DNA of 21,593 nucleotides from Nitrospirales bacterium (GCA_021604265.1 BQIY01000002.1:1-21593); one strand, 5' to 3'; positions 5,682 to 15,872 are shown, counted from the first letter of the stretch. The notes: a model not told the origin generated them from the letters alone. Numbers and translations are program-made.

Positions 5682-8600
5682 GGGCAACTAGTAAGACAAC
5701 GCTTAGGTCGATTTTACGGCTACTCGCCTTTTTGCTTATTGTTGTTGGTATTCCTGCCGCTCTCACGGTTTTCGGGCAATCCTCTCCTCCCCCAACCGAA
5801 CAGCCTCCAAAAGCGAACGCTGGTTCGGCTCAGACGGTCTCAGTGGGTTCCACCGTTTTTCTCGATGGGAGTGCCTCGAGCGATATTAATGGGGACCTCC
5901 TATCCTTCAATTGGACATTAATTACACAACCAGAAGGAAGCGCAGTCGTTCTTTCCAATCCAACCTCAGTCATGTCCAGCTTTGAGGTAGACGAGCCGGG
6001 CACTTATATCGCGCAACTGATTGTGAATGACGGCCAAGGAGACAGCACTCCTGCCATGGTAGTCCTCACGACTGATAACAGTACTCCTGTAGCCAATGCG
6101 GGAGTCAATCAACAAGTCTTTATCGGAGATACGGTTTCGCTTGATGGTAGTGGTTCGAGTGATGTGGATGGCGACCGCTTACAGTTTACATGGAAGTTAA
6201 ATTCAAAGCCTGAGGGAAGTAGAGCGATTCTCTCTGATCCTAATGCGATCACACCTTCGTTCGAAGTTGATCAATTAGGGACATATCTCGCGGAGCTCAT
6301 CGTTAACGATGCAAATCTTGAGAGTCATCCTTCGGCGGTAACGATTACCACCGAAAACAGTCGTCCAGTGGCTGACGCTGGGCACGACCAATCGGTCAAG
6401 GTTGGGGATTTGGTTGTGGTAGACGGAAGTCGATCATCGGACGCCGACGAAGATACATTGCTTACCTACTCTTGGTCGCTAATTGCGGTTCCACTTGGTA
6501 GTGCAGTGGAATTGTCTGATCGCATATCTCCGAACCCCAATTTTTCCCCCGACCTGCCAGGAACCTATGTCGCGCAACTTATTGTCAGCGATGGAGTGAT
6601 CAACAGCAAACCAAGCAAAGTCGTAATAAGCACGACCAATTCACGTCCAATCGCTGATGCCGGTCCGGATCAGACAGCTACGGTAGGGAATACGGTTGTA
6701 TTGGATGGTCGAAATTCCTTTGATATAGATGGTAGCCCTCTAACGTACCATTGGTCATTACTTCAGCAACCTAATTCGGATGCTGTAGAGCTCTCGGATC
6801 CAACGTCTGCCAACCCTTCAATCATTCTTTCAACGCCTGGGGTGTACCTTGCTCAACTCATCGTTAGCGACGGTCAGCTCAAAAGTAATCCAGATACGGT
6901 GACGATTAAAGTGCCCTCTGCAAGGGTTCCAGAAACTACCGGTGGTGATCCCCGACTTCTTCAAAGAGAAGCTCCACTTACGACCTCGGCAGAAAATCTT
7001 AGCGCAGCCTCTGGAAGTTTTACACAGGGGATCACGAAGTATAGTGATAAGTCCGTTAATCCATTATCTGTTCCCCCTGGAGTCCTCAGACAAGCTGTAT
7101 CTGCTGATGTTGTCACACCAGCTTGCCCTACTGGAACAAACCTAATAATTAGCGGCCGCCTTGTGTCTAAAGACGTCGCCTGCACAGACGACTTTTTTGA
7201 GCCAGAAATCACGGTGCTTACGCAAAGAGATACCCAGTGTAGCATCGGGACTGATCCGGGAGATCCGACTATTTTCGAAATTCCGGAGGTTGATGACCTT
7301 GACGTCGGTCAGTGTACCTACAAGCCTCTACGGAGAGCGCGGGTCAGCCTTTTTGATAGAGACATATTAAATCAGAGAGGTGGCCCATCACGTGTCACAA
7401 CGGTAAAAACGGACGACGATGGCATATTTGTCATCTGCGGAAATGTTGGGGCCAACAGCGAGCGAGATTACTTTGCAAGTGTAAGCACATGTGCCGATGG
7501 GAGCAACGATGGAGACGCTTGTGGGACAGAAATAGGTGTCGAACGGCCATTCTCCGTAGGCGTGTTAAACCCTCAAGAACAGCTGTATTCTACAAATAGT
7601 GGAACGATACCTAATGCTTGCACTGGCGCTATACACTGGGAAATAGTTGACAGACGGGTTAACCACAATGGAGCGCAAGAGATTTACAATCTTCTTGCGA
7701 ACAAGGCTTTTGACTATCTCGTTGACGAGGTGAACTTCGTCAACGACGACAGACTACGTGTTCTCTTTCCTTCTGCGTCTACCGGGTTCGCCGGAGACAC
7801 AGGCGACATCTTCGTGGGACGAGATTTCGAGACGAGAGATGACGTACTTTTACAACAATACGGACTTTATTTACAGCATCGACTCAACGGTGGAAGTCTC
7901 CCCGTGACTGGTTGTGGTGCCAAGCGATTTGCAGAGCATGAGACGACCACTTGTGCCTGGATCGACGGTTTTGGGCTCTTTCTTCAAGCAGCTATTCAGA
8001 ACGATCCAAATTTCGACGGTGTTTTTAATCTAGAAGGACCTACTCCCTTTTCAGATCACAAGGAGTCAGAAGGAGCGGTTGCAGCGACGCTTTGGGATAT
8101 CTTTGACAGTCAGGATGAAGACTGGGATGAGGTTTCTCTAGGCATAGGGCCAATTTGGGAATCTGTCAAGCAGCAGCCAGCCGACATCTGTGAATTCGTT
8201 AAGGCATATAATGAATCCCCCAATGGTAATCCTGACATCACATCTATCTTGCAGCACCATCTTATCAGTTGCGATTCTCTGGAAAGCTTTGACGCAAACC
8301 GGCGGTTCACAGGCCCAAGTGAAGCATTGGTTTTGGTGTCCCCGTCACCTCGCTCTTTGACACAAAATGACCTTGATTTACTCGCCGAATTCGAGCCTAA
8401 GGGCCTGGAGAGTGAATTAGACAAGGAAGTGAAAGCTGTAGCAGCCGATGGTGTAACGTTACTCTTTCTGCGTTTAACTATTGACAGTGGTGAGGAGGGA
8501 GAGGTGACGTTCCAAGTCCAAAGCGACGCCGTTGAGTCAATGGGAAGCTTGTGGCCTGTAGGTTTAGGACCAGAAAGTCCACTTATCAGTGGTGGACAAG

Positions 8601-10114
8601 GAAACGGAGATTGGGAGGATGAGGCACTCCCCCTGATGGGCAAAACCACTCTTTCCGTTGAGACGCACAAATACAATGGCGATAGAGAGGAACTTAAGGG
8701 GAAGACATTCGCGTTCGCGATTTACCGCGCACCACGAAATTTTTTTGAGGAGGACTCTGGTCTAAGACCAATTCGTGAAGTGAATATTAGTACAACCTTT
8801 ACACCATTTATTCCGAGTGCTGCACTGAACATTGACTCAGAAATTCAAATTTCCATTGTAAGGCCTCCAGTTATGCTTGTTCATGGAACCTTTAGCGATC
8901 CAGGAACATGGACAAAGTTTCCGCTTTGGATCAAAAGTGCTAAAGGAGAGAATGGATTCACATTTCCAGACCCGTTTACTCCTTTTGTTACATACAGACT
9001 TTCCTGGGCTGACAACAATTCAGGACGGCTTGTAACAAATGCAAAATTGATTTTGCCACGCATTGTGGATGCGATAAATGCCTTTCGAACTTCTCCTGCT
9101 TTTAATGATGCTGGGATTAAAAGGATTGCTGTCACCCAGGCAGACGTTGTTACTCATAGCTTTGGTGGCCCAGTTGTTCGAAGAGCATCTCAACTTGAGG
9201 TGGATCAGGATCCTCTTTCTTTAGAATGGCTGAACTTTCGAACATATTACAACTGGGGATACGGTTACATTCGTAAGTTCATTAGTATAGCCGGTACTCA
9301 TAAAGGCTCTCAGATGCCTGGACATACAGCGAAGGTCAATTCTCAGTCTTCGGGAGCACTAGCAAAACTTGGTCTGGTAACCCCCGCTCCAAGAATTGAT
9401 TGTGGGGCAACTGCAGACCAGAATGTAATAAGCGACGCTTTGCGATCACTTACTCAAACTATCTTTCCTAGTCATGCCATAGCAGGGTCAAGTCTGATTG
9501 AAAATGGTACCCCCCACGAGTTTGTTCCTTTTGTGGCTTTTCAGCTCTTAAGTTGTGCGAGTATCGACCCATCTGTGGTATTTGGTCCCTATTGCCGAGG
9601 ACAATTCCCTAGGGTGCTGCCGGTAACACTGCGACAGCTAGTGAATTATGTATTCAATTTTGACCATGAGAGTGGTGCCCAGTCAAACATAGTTGATACC
9701 AGGCCTTGGCATCTTGGACATGCCCCAAACTACGATCTTACTGTTCGGCTCCCAAGTATGTTAGGCGGGATTACAGACCAACTATCAAGTCTTACTGGAA
9801 ATCCAAATGGACCGTTCACCGACATTTACAACATGGATCCTTTTAATCCCCCTTCAGACTCATTAGTCGGAAAGATTAGTCATATTTTTGAAACTAGCTC
9901 CCTTGATGTTTCCTTGAAAGTAGAAGACTTGCTGCTGCAATCGACTCAATCCTCTTATTTTTCTCGTTTTCCTGCCGTGACAAATGAAATTTTTGATGCA
10001 CACGATCTAGACATGATTAGTGAATTTCCTCAAGAAGTTGTAGAAGATCAATTGCGGATAGGCGGTCTTAGGCAAACATGCCCACAAAGCTTTTTTGAAA
10101 AGGTATTTCCGTAA
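5672..10114 (+). CDS. Secreted PKD-repeat protein with metallopeptidase-like and lipase-like domains
   Basis: A 1480-residue exported protein; residues 12-36 are a hydrophobic export signal. Four PKD-type repeats of about 93 residues start near 46, 139, 232 and 326 (each with xANAG or xADAG, LDGS-SSD and GTYxAxLIVxD). Next comes a Cys-rich region with a carboxypeptidase-regulatory-like strand (LRRARVSLFDRD). Residues about 670-860 resemble a gluzincin metallopeptidase domain (AWIDGFGLFL, then EGAVAATLWDIFD), but the place of HExxH reads QQYGL (728-732). After an Ig-like linker, a lipase-type alpha/beta hydrolase starts at VMLVHGTF (H1071), with nucleophile S1163 in THSFGG and a GTHKGS loop. 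Substrate unknown. The start chosen is the ATG at 5672, with GGAG upstream; a GTG at 5660 would add four residues. There is no PEP-CTERM tag or dockerin. It is five bases from the next gene, so they are surely co-transcribed. Confidence 0.8.
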   Translation: MGLRATSKTTLRSILRLLAFLLIVVGIPAALTVFGQSSPPPTEQPPKANAGSAQTVSVGSTVFLDGSASSDINGDLLSFNWTLITQPEGSAVVLSNPTSVMSSFEVDEPGTYIAQLIVNDGQGDSTPAMVVLTTDNSTPVANAGVNQQVFIGDTVSLDGSGSSDVDGDRLQFTWKLNSKPEGSRAILSDPNAITPSFEVDQLGTYLAELIVNDANLESHPSAVTITTENSRPVADAGHDQSVKVGDLVVVDGSRSSDADEDTLLTYSWSLIAVPLGSAVELSDRISPNPNFSPDLPGTYVAQLIVSDGVINSKPSKVVISTTNSRPIADAGPDQTATVGNTVVLDGRNSFDIDGSPLTYHWSLLQQPNSDAVELSDPTSANPSIILSTPGVYLAQLIVSDGQLKSNPDTVTIKVPSARVPETTGGDPRLLQREAPLTTSAENLSAASGSFTQGITKYSDKSVNPLSVPPGVLRQAVSADVVTPACPTGTNLIISGRLVSKDVACTDDFFEPEITVLTQRDTQCSIGTDPGDPTIFEIPEVDDLDVGQCTYKPLRRARVSLFDRDILNQRGGPSRVTTVKTDDDGIFVICGNVGANSERDYFASVSTCADGSNDGDACGTEIGVERPFSVGVLNPQEQLYSTNSGTIPNACTGAIHWEIVDRRVNHNGAQEIYNLLANKAFDYLVDEVNFVNDDRLRVLFPSASTGFAGDTGDIFVGRDFETRDDVLLQQYGLYLQHRLNGGSLPVTGCGAKRFAEHETTTCAWIDGFGLFLQAAIQNDPNFDGVFNLEGPTPFSDHKESEGAVAATLWDIFDSQDEDWDEVSLGIGPIWESVKQQPADICEFVKAYNESPNGNPDITSILQHHLISCDSLESFDANRRFTGPSEALVLVSPSPRSLTQNDLDLLAEFEPKGLESELDKEVKAVAADGVTLLFLRLTIDSGEEGEVTFQVQSDAVESMGSLWPVGLGPESPLISGGQGNGDWEDEALPLMGKTTLSVETHKYNGDREELKGKTFAFAIYRAPRNFFEEDSGLRPIREVNISTTFTPFIPSAALNIDSEIQISIVRPPVMLVHGTFSDPGTWTKFPLWIKSAKGENGFTFPDPFTPFVTYRLSWADNNSGRLVTNAKLILPRIVDAINAFRTSPAFNDAGIKRIAVTQADVVTHSFGGPVVRRASQLEVDQDPLSLEWLNFRTYYNWGYGYIRKFISIAGTHKGSQMPGHTAKVNSQSSGALAKLGLVTPAPRIDCGATADQNVISDALRSLTQTIFPSHAIAGSSLIENGTPHEFVPFVAFQLLSCASIDPSVVFGPYCRGQFPRVLPVTLRQLVNYVFNFDHESGAQSNIVDTRPWHLGHAPNYDLTVRLPSMLGGITDQLSSLTGNPNGPFTDIYNMDPFNPPSDSLVGKISHIFETSSLDVSLKVEDLLLQSTQSSYFSRFPAVTNEIFDAHDLDMISEFPQEVVEDQLRIGGLRQTCPQSFFEKVFP

Positions 10115-10119
10115 GTAGA

Positions 10120-13100
10120 ATGCATAAGGTACTAAATGTGTCTATGATTCTTGGTCAGATAGCAGATATAAAAGCTGTCCTCTGGCGTTCGTGTTGTACG
10201 TTTTTGTTCTTCATCTTTTTCCTTTTACTTCCCCTAAGCAGTTATGCCCAGTCTAGGCCAATTTTGAAGACAGACTCAACAGAGTTAAGAGTTGTACCTG
10301 GCCAAATCCTGAGTGTAGAGCTGGAATGGCCTGGTGTAAGCATCGAATCCGTCATGGTCATTTGGAACTCTGAAGAACCCGCGGGTGCAAATAGTATGAT
10401 AATTGAAGACCAAGTCAGCAGTTTTGAAATCACTGTTCCTAATGTGCAACCAGGGCCATTTGAAATTGGAGCGATAGTAGTAGCTACTACCGGAGACCTA
10501 GACATAGCTTCAGTTAGACTCGAAGTCTTAGATTCGCAGCCTTACAAATTTCTCCGAGCCGTACTACCGCATTTTAACCTTACAGATCAGGGCCCACGGG
10601 TCCTAACTGTGTATGGGGTTACTTCTGATGGAACTGCGCGAAACTTAAGAAACTCCCCTCGTCTCTCCATCGGTAGTTCTGATAGTAGCGTTGTTGAAGT
10701 CACCTCCTTAGGAGTTATACAAGCAGTGGGGCCTGGTGAGGCCATTGTAAATGCAACTTTTGATAATTCACTGAGCCTAGAAGTCCCAGTGAGAGTGGCG
10801 GGGGTGCCCGTGAAAATTGCCATTAATTCACCGGAAACTGATCCCGTAATCAACGCTGCTAACGATTCAAAAGTACGCCTCGCTTTTCTATCATTTCCCG
10901 GATTTTCGACTGAGACTCTGGTACCTGAATCAGTACGAATTGATGGTAAAGATCCCCAATTTTTTGAGGGAGGAAATTCATTTGAACGTGGAGACGTAAA
11001 TAATGACGGTGTTTCAGATTTATTCTTCGAGTTTAGCTCAACTAATTTAGATATTAGTAATCCTTCCCTACGGTTGATTGCGTCAGCCACAACGCAGAGT
11101 GGAACTTTTGTTGCTGGTGAAGCTGATGCGCGGGTGGTGAATGTTCTGAGTAAAGTAGCCGTTCCCGATACTGTTGGTCGGTCACAAGGAGCAGCACAAG
11201 CTGCGATCACCGGAGCAGGTCTGTCAGTTGGCTCAGTGGTCATCGCGAACAGCAGTCTTAGAACTCAAGGCAGTATTATCCGACAACAACCAACGGCAGG
11301 CTTGGAGGTAAGCGTTGGTAACACCGTGGACTTGGTGGTCTCAGCTGGTCCAATGACAATCCTAGTTCCTGAGGTTGAAGGCTTGTCTAGGACGAATGCT
11401 GAAGTTGAAATAATCAATGCAAGACTTACTGTAGGCACGGTGAGGGACGAAGAAAGTGAGGTCAATGTTGACAACGTCATTAGGCAAGACCCTGTTGCTG
11501 GCTCTCAAACAGTTCCAGGAGGAGCTGTGTCACTTTTGATTTCCGCTGGGACGTCCATACTGGTTCCTGTCCCTGACGTTATGAAAGTGCCACAAGCAGA
11601 GGCGGAATCTGCCATTGTTACCGTAGGCCTCACAGTGGGATCGATCACAATGGTAAGCAATTCAACAGTCCCCGCCGGATCCGTGATCAGTCAGGATCCT
11701 CTTGCCGGCACTGAAGTTCCTGAAGGCAGCGCAGTCAATTTGGAAGTTTCCTCTGGTCCTGATTTAGTAGACGTACCAAGCGTCGTTGATCTCCCTCAAT
11801 CCGAGGCCGAAGCCCAAATTATCGATGCTGGTTTGACTGTGGGTGATATCGCACAGGAGCCTAGCAATGTGGTGGTGGCCGGGAGTGTGACACGGCAGGA
11901 TCCCGTCGGTGGAACGCAGACTGATCGAGACAGTGAGGTTAATCTCTTCATTTCCACGGGAATGCCAGGAATACTTGTACCTAATGTGCAAGGTAGGTCA
12001 CGGGAGGAAGCTACCAACCAGATTACTAATGCTGGCCTGATCCTTGGCGCAGTCCTATTTGAAAGGACTGGGTCCCAAGAAAAAGGCACGGTCCTTCGAC
12101 AAAGTCCTTTGGCTGACGCAATTGCTCAAGTAGGTGATGCGGTTAGTCTGGTTTTGGCAACTGGCCCGATGTCGGTGTTTCTTGAATCTTCTACTCAACC
12201 GGGTCAGTTTGTCATTGAGGGGGAGACATTTTCTGGGCGTACTGCCTCTAGTGAAAATACATGGCTTCTTGTTCCTGGGGAGTCTGCCGGAGTGCCATCG
12301 GAGTTCTTGAATTTCCGTGGCTCCGGCTACATTCAGGCACTGCCGGACAGCAACAACGTGAGCGATCCTCTTGCGGCCCCCTTCGTGGATTATAAGGTTT
12401 GTGTGAAAACTCCCGGTACGTACCGACTCTTTTCACGGTGGGGTACCTTCAATAACAATAGCGATACGATGTATGTCGGTATCGTCGAACTTACGGATGG
12501 GCCGGGTGGGGCGATAGCTGATTGGTACCGGCATATACGAATCAGTGAAGAAACAGATTTCGCTGCCGCTCCTACGTGGTTTGGTCAGACAGGATTTGAA
12601 AGGACAGACAGTCCTTTTAGCAATGGCGAGGAACCGACGACCTGGAATATTCCAGAACCGGGAATGTATACCATTAGGTTTGGCATGCGGGAAGATGGCG
12701 CTGCACTTGATAGTTTTGTTTTTCAACTATCTGACTTAGTTTCACCACAACGCTTAGGACCCACCGCGACTTCTATTGGTGAATTAAGTGATTGTTCAAC
12801 TCTAGAGAATCAACTGGACCTCACCATTACAGATATTGATAAAAGCAAGTTGACCTATGATGGGCAAGCCTTGTCAGTGGCAGGGTTTATGCGAAGCGAG
12901 GTGAAAAATCTGGGTCAGGATGATATTGCTTCAAGCTTCGACGTGTTATTTTTCGAAGATCAAAATTCCAATGGTATCTATGATCCTGGAACCGATCAGG
13001 TGTTAGGAAACACCACCGTAGTTGGGGGCTTGGGAGCGGGCGATTCCAAGACCGTTTCTGCTTCCTTATCTGGTTCCGTCCGCTTTTCAGGTAATTTAAT

Positions 13101-15486
13101 TTACGGATTTGTTGATAGTGGCGATAGCATTGCTGAAAGCAATGAAAATAACAATCTCGCCAATTGCGGAGAGTTCTGTGGGGAGACACCAACTCTTGGC
13201 AAACTTGACCCAGAATTAGAATGGTCGTGGACGAGTTCGTCGGTTGAGCCGGAGTTTGTCAATGTCATCATGACTCCCATCGTGATTGATTTGGATGGCG
13301 ATGATCTTCCAGAAGTCATTTTCGGAAGCAGGGGAGACTCTGGGGGGACGAATCGGGCCCGCGGGTTCCTTCGTGTGATCAGTGGTGTGGATGGGACGGA
13401 ACGCTTTACGGTCACAAGCCATCAAATCAGTGCGTCAAGTCAACTTGCGGCGGGAGATATCGATCAAGATGGGTTCCCTGAGATTATTGCTGTTGATAGT
13501 ACATTCCGTCAGCTGATTGCGTTTGAACATAACGGGGATTTCAAATGGGTCAGTTCAGCGTTAGATGCCTCGACTGAAATTGGTGGACCGTCATTGGCCG
13601 ATTTGGATGGAGATGGGGTGCCAGAGATTATTCAAGGGCGGCAGGTGCTGGATGCTGACGGATCGATCCTGTGGACGGGAACGGGAGGAGTCGGGAGTCA
13701 TGGTTCTCGGGCTGCGGGAATCTTGTCGCTTGTGGCCGATATCAACATGGACGGGACTCCTGATGTCGTCGCAGGCAATACCGTCTACAACAACACAGGA
13801 ACCATCCAATGGGAGGCCTCGGTTACTGATGGTTATAATGCTGTGGGGAACTTTGATGACGATGACTTTCCAGAAGTCGTTCTGGTTAGTTTTGGGCAAG
13901 TTTCCTTACTTGAACATGACGGGACGATTAAGTGGGGTCCCACTTCTTTCCCAGGCAGTGGAAACCGGGGTGGTCCGCCTACAGTGGCAGATTTTGACAA
14001 TGATGGTGAAGTTGAAATCGGTGTAGCTGGGCGCACGCGGTATGCCGTGTTCGAAGCTGATGGCAGTATTAAATGGCTGGCTGTCATTGGAGATACATCT
14101 TCAATCCTCACAGGGTCGACGGTATTTGATTTTGAGGGTGATGGTTCTATGGAAGTCGTCTACAGCGATCATACGAAATTGTATGTTTTCCGTGGGGCTG
14201 ATGGTGCAGTTCTCTTCGACCCCGATTTAAGTTCTGGCACGCTGTTGGAAAACCCAGTGGTTGTGGACGTCGATGCCGATGGACATGCTGAGATTATCGC
14301 AGCGGCCAATGATAATTTGCGTATTGGGCCTCAACGTGGCGTCTTTGCTTATGGGTCTGCCTCGGATAGTTGGGTATCCACGAGAAAACTCTGGAATCAG
14401 CATACGTATCATATTACAAACATTAATGACGATGGGACCGTGCCATCAATTGAGCAGAACAATTGGGAGACTTTTAACAATTATCGAGCAAACGTTAGAT
14501 CGAACGGTTCAGGTGGTGCCCTGTCGGACTTGACGGCTTCGTTCGTCCAAATTTCCTCGAGTGCTGGCTCTCTTTCGCTGACGGCTAGAATTGGCAATGG
14601 TGGGGCTGAAAGCGTGGATGCAGGGGCGTCTGTTTCATATTATGATGGCGATCCTCGGTTGGGGGGAGTTCTTTTGGGTACCGTATTGACGACGACGGCC
14701 CTAGAACCGGGTCAATTTGAGGACGTTGCGTTGGCACTTTCATCCTCCACGAGTACATCGAACACCATTTGGGTGGTGGCCGATGATTCGGGAGCATTGA
14801 AAGGGGAGATAACGGAATGCAACGAAGTGAATAATATCCATGACTCGGGGCTCAAGCTAGTTGGTAGGCCTGTGTTGATCATGGTACCTGATGTCGTGGA
14901 TCGTCCTGAGGAGGAGGCTGGAGATATCATTGAAGATGCAAGTTTGGTAGTTGGGAATGTCACACGGGCGCCCAGTGAATCGGTTCCAGTCGGATCTGTC
15001 ATTCGCCAATCTCCGAATGCTGGTGAAAAAGTTGAAGAAGGAACTGCTGTGAATCTTGTGGTTTCTTCCGGACCAGCTTTGGTAACTGTCCCGAATGTGG
15101 TGGGTCTCCCACAGGCCGATGCCGAAACGACAATTGTGGGTGCGAATCTGAGTGTTGGTATGGTGACCACTGCCACGAGCATGACTGTGCTCGCTGGTGC
15201 CGTCATCAGTCAAACCCCTGTTGCCGGACAGGAAGTTCTCCCACAGAGTATAGTGAACTTAGTCGTTTCGTCAGGATCCGAGCCAGCGTGTAAAGTAGCT
15301 CCGGATCCAGATCTAAACAATGACGAGGTAGTTAATATTCTGGATGTGTCGCTCGTTAGTAGTTGTCTCGGACAGGATCCCAGCGCGGTGGCTCAATGCC
15401 AAATAGCCGATACCAATTGCGATGGTGTCGTGGATGCTACGGATCTAAATTTCGTCACAAGCGGCTTTGGTCAGAGTGGCTTCTAA
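10120..15486 (+). CDS. Giant secreted PASTA/CBM/CARDB/FG-GAP protein with C-terminal dockerin
   Basis: A 1788-residue exported protein. A signal segment ends near residue 44 (LSSYAQ). In order it then carries: a Big-2-like Ig domain (about 148-228); a short DVNNDGVSD domain; five PASTA repeats starting near 348, 416, 484, 552 and 620; a CBM6-like carbohydrate-binding module (about 690-870, GSGYIQALPD); CARDB 1 (about 900-1015); eight FG-GAP-type calcium repeats (about 1047-1410, DLDGDDLPEVIFG style); CARDB 2 (about 1470-1585); two more PASTA repeats (1589 and 1657); and a two-loop dockerin (D1731-D1742 and D1764-D1775). No catalytic domain is visible, so it is probably a binding or structural surface protein. 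PASTA domains are best known from cell-wall kinases and PBPs, but here they are secreted. The dockerin suggests docking on a cohesin such as the one at 4732. The ATG has only a weak Shine-Dalgarno, and coupling to the preceding gene is likely. Confidence 0.85.
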   Translation: MHKVLNVSMILGQIADIKAVLWRSCCTFLFFIFFLLLPLSSYAQSRPILKTDSTELRVVPGQILSVELEWPGVSIESVMVIWNSEEPAGANSMIIEDQVSSFEITVPNVQPGPFEIGAIVVATTGDLDIASVRLEVLDSQPYKFLRAVLPHFNLTDQGPRVLTVYGVTSDGTARNLRNSPRLSIGSSDSSVVEVTSLGVIQAVGPGEAIVNATFDNSLSLEVPVRVAGVPVKIAINSPETDPVINAANDSKVRLAFLSFPGFSTETLVPESVRIDGKDPQFFEGGNSFERGDVNNDGVSDLFFEFSSTNLDISNPSLRLIASATTQSGTFVAGEADARVVNVLSKVAVPDTVGRSQGAAQAAITGAGLSVGSVVIANSSLRTQGSIIRQQPTAGLEVSVGNTVDLVVSAGPMTILVPEVEGLSRTNAEVEIINARLTVGTVRDEESEVNVDNVIRQDPVAGSQTVPGGAVSLLISAGTSILVPVPDVMKVPQAEAESAIVTVGLTVGSITMVSNSTVPAGSVISQDPLAGTEVPEGSAVNLEVSSGPDLVDVPSVVDLPQSEAEAQIIDAGLTVGDIAQEPSNVVVAGSVTRQDPVGGTQTDRDSEVNLFISTGMPGILVPNVQGRSREEATNQITNAGLILGAVLFERTGSQEKGTVLRQSPLADAIAQVGDAVSLVLATGPMSVFLESSTQPGQFVIEGETFSGRTASSENTWLLVPGESAGVPSEFLNFRGSGYIQALPDSNNVSDPLAAPFVDYKVCVKTPGTYRLFSRWGTFNNNSDTMYVGIVELTDGPGGAIADWYRHIRISEETDFAAAPTWFGQTGFERTDSPFSNGEEPTTWNIPEPGMYTIRFGMREDGAALDSFVFQLSDLVSPQRLGPTATSIGELSDCSTLENQLDLTITDIDKSKLTYDGQALSVAGFMRSEVKNLGQDDIASSFDVLFFEDQNSNGIYDPGTDQVLGNTTVVGGLGAGDSKTVSASLSGSVRFSGNLIYGFVDSGDSIAESNENNNLANCGEFCGETPTLGKLDPELEWSWTSSSVEPEFVNVIMTPIVIDLDGDDLPEVIFGSRGDSGGTNRARGFLRVISGVDGTERFTVTSHQISASSQLAAGDIDQDGFPEIIAVDSTFRQLIAFEHNGDFKWVSSALDASTEIGGPSLADLDGDGVPEIIQGRQVLDADGSILWTGTGGVGSHGSRAAGILSLVADINMDGTPDVVAGNTVYNNTGTIQWEASVTDGYNAVGNFDDDDFPEVVLVSFGQVSLLEHDGTIKWGPTSFPGSGNRGGPPTVADFDNDGEVEIGVAGRTRYAVFEADGSIKWLAVIGDTSSILTGSTVFDFEGDGSMEVVYSDHTKLYVFRGADGAVLFDPDLSSGTLLENPVVVDVDADGHAEIIAAANDNLRIGPQRGVFAYGSASDSWVSTRKLWNQHTYHITNINDDGTVPSIEQNNWETFNNYRANVRSNGSGGALSDLTASFVQISSSAGSLSLTARIGNGGAESVDAGASVSYYDGDPRLGGVLLGTVLTTTALEPGQFEDVALALSSSTSTSNTIWVVADDSGALKGEITECNEVNNIHDSGLKLVGRPVLIMVPDVVDRPEEEAGDIIEDASLVVGNVTRAPSESVPVGSVIRQSPNAGEKVEEGTAVNLVVSSGPALVTVPNVVGLPQADAETTIVGANLSVGMVTTATSMTVLAGAVISQTPVAGQEVLPQSIVNLVVSSGSEPACKVAPDPDLNNDEVVNILDVSLVSSCLGQDPSAVAQCQIADTNCDGVVDATDLNFVTSGFGQSGF

Positions 15487-15746
15487 GTAGCCCACTCCTC
15501 CTGAGAGAATGTTGAGCCAACCTACGCTCTGCGCAAATGATGCTGAACTGAGCCACTATCTCCACCTTAAGAATTCATTTGGAGAAGTCGACCTTAAAAA
15601 ATAAAATTAGTCTTATTTGAGCAAAAATGTGCTCCGGAGTTTTGAGTCGACGGTTCATGGATATTACTTGTTGACTATCAAATAGCTTTTGGCGAACGAT
15701 CGAGCACTCATTTGGTAAACCAACGTGAGTATGGGAAAACGACGTA
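15487..15746. other. Non-coding stretch after the dockerin gene
   Basis: AT-rich DNA with no ORF of coding character and no convincing terminator hairpin. With the promoter and leader that follow, the full gap to the next gene is about 385 bases. Confidence 0.5.
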
Positions 15747-15775
15747 TTGACAACTTATTCGTTCAGGAATACGGT
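15747..15775 (+). promoter_or_regulatory. Candidate promoter of the second PEP-CTERM gene
   Basis: TTGACA at 15747-15752, a 17-base spacer, then TACGGT as a partial -10 box. It would give a leader of about 90 bases before the ATG at 15873. I looked for a sigma54 -24/-12 site, as seen at some PEP-CTERM genes, and did not find one. Confidence 0.45.
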
Positions 15776-15872
15776 TGTTTCTATTAATAAGTAGTTTGGC
15801 AGAGCTTTATAGTAAATTAAGAAGTCATAGTTCGTCATTTTTCATAATATGGTTCCTTAGGAGGAGGATCTC

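Noticed and set aside
10587..15213. Several long frames antisense to the giant dockerin gene (for example 10587-11243 and 14712-15206)
   Set aside because: They mirror the repetitive PASTA and CARDB codons (Ser/Thr-rich low-complexity products), with no start signals or recognisable domains.
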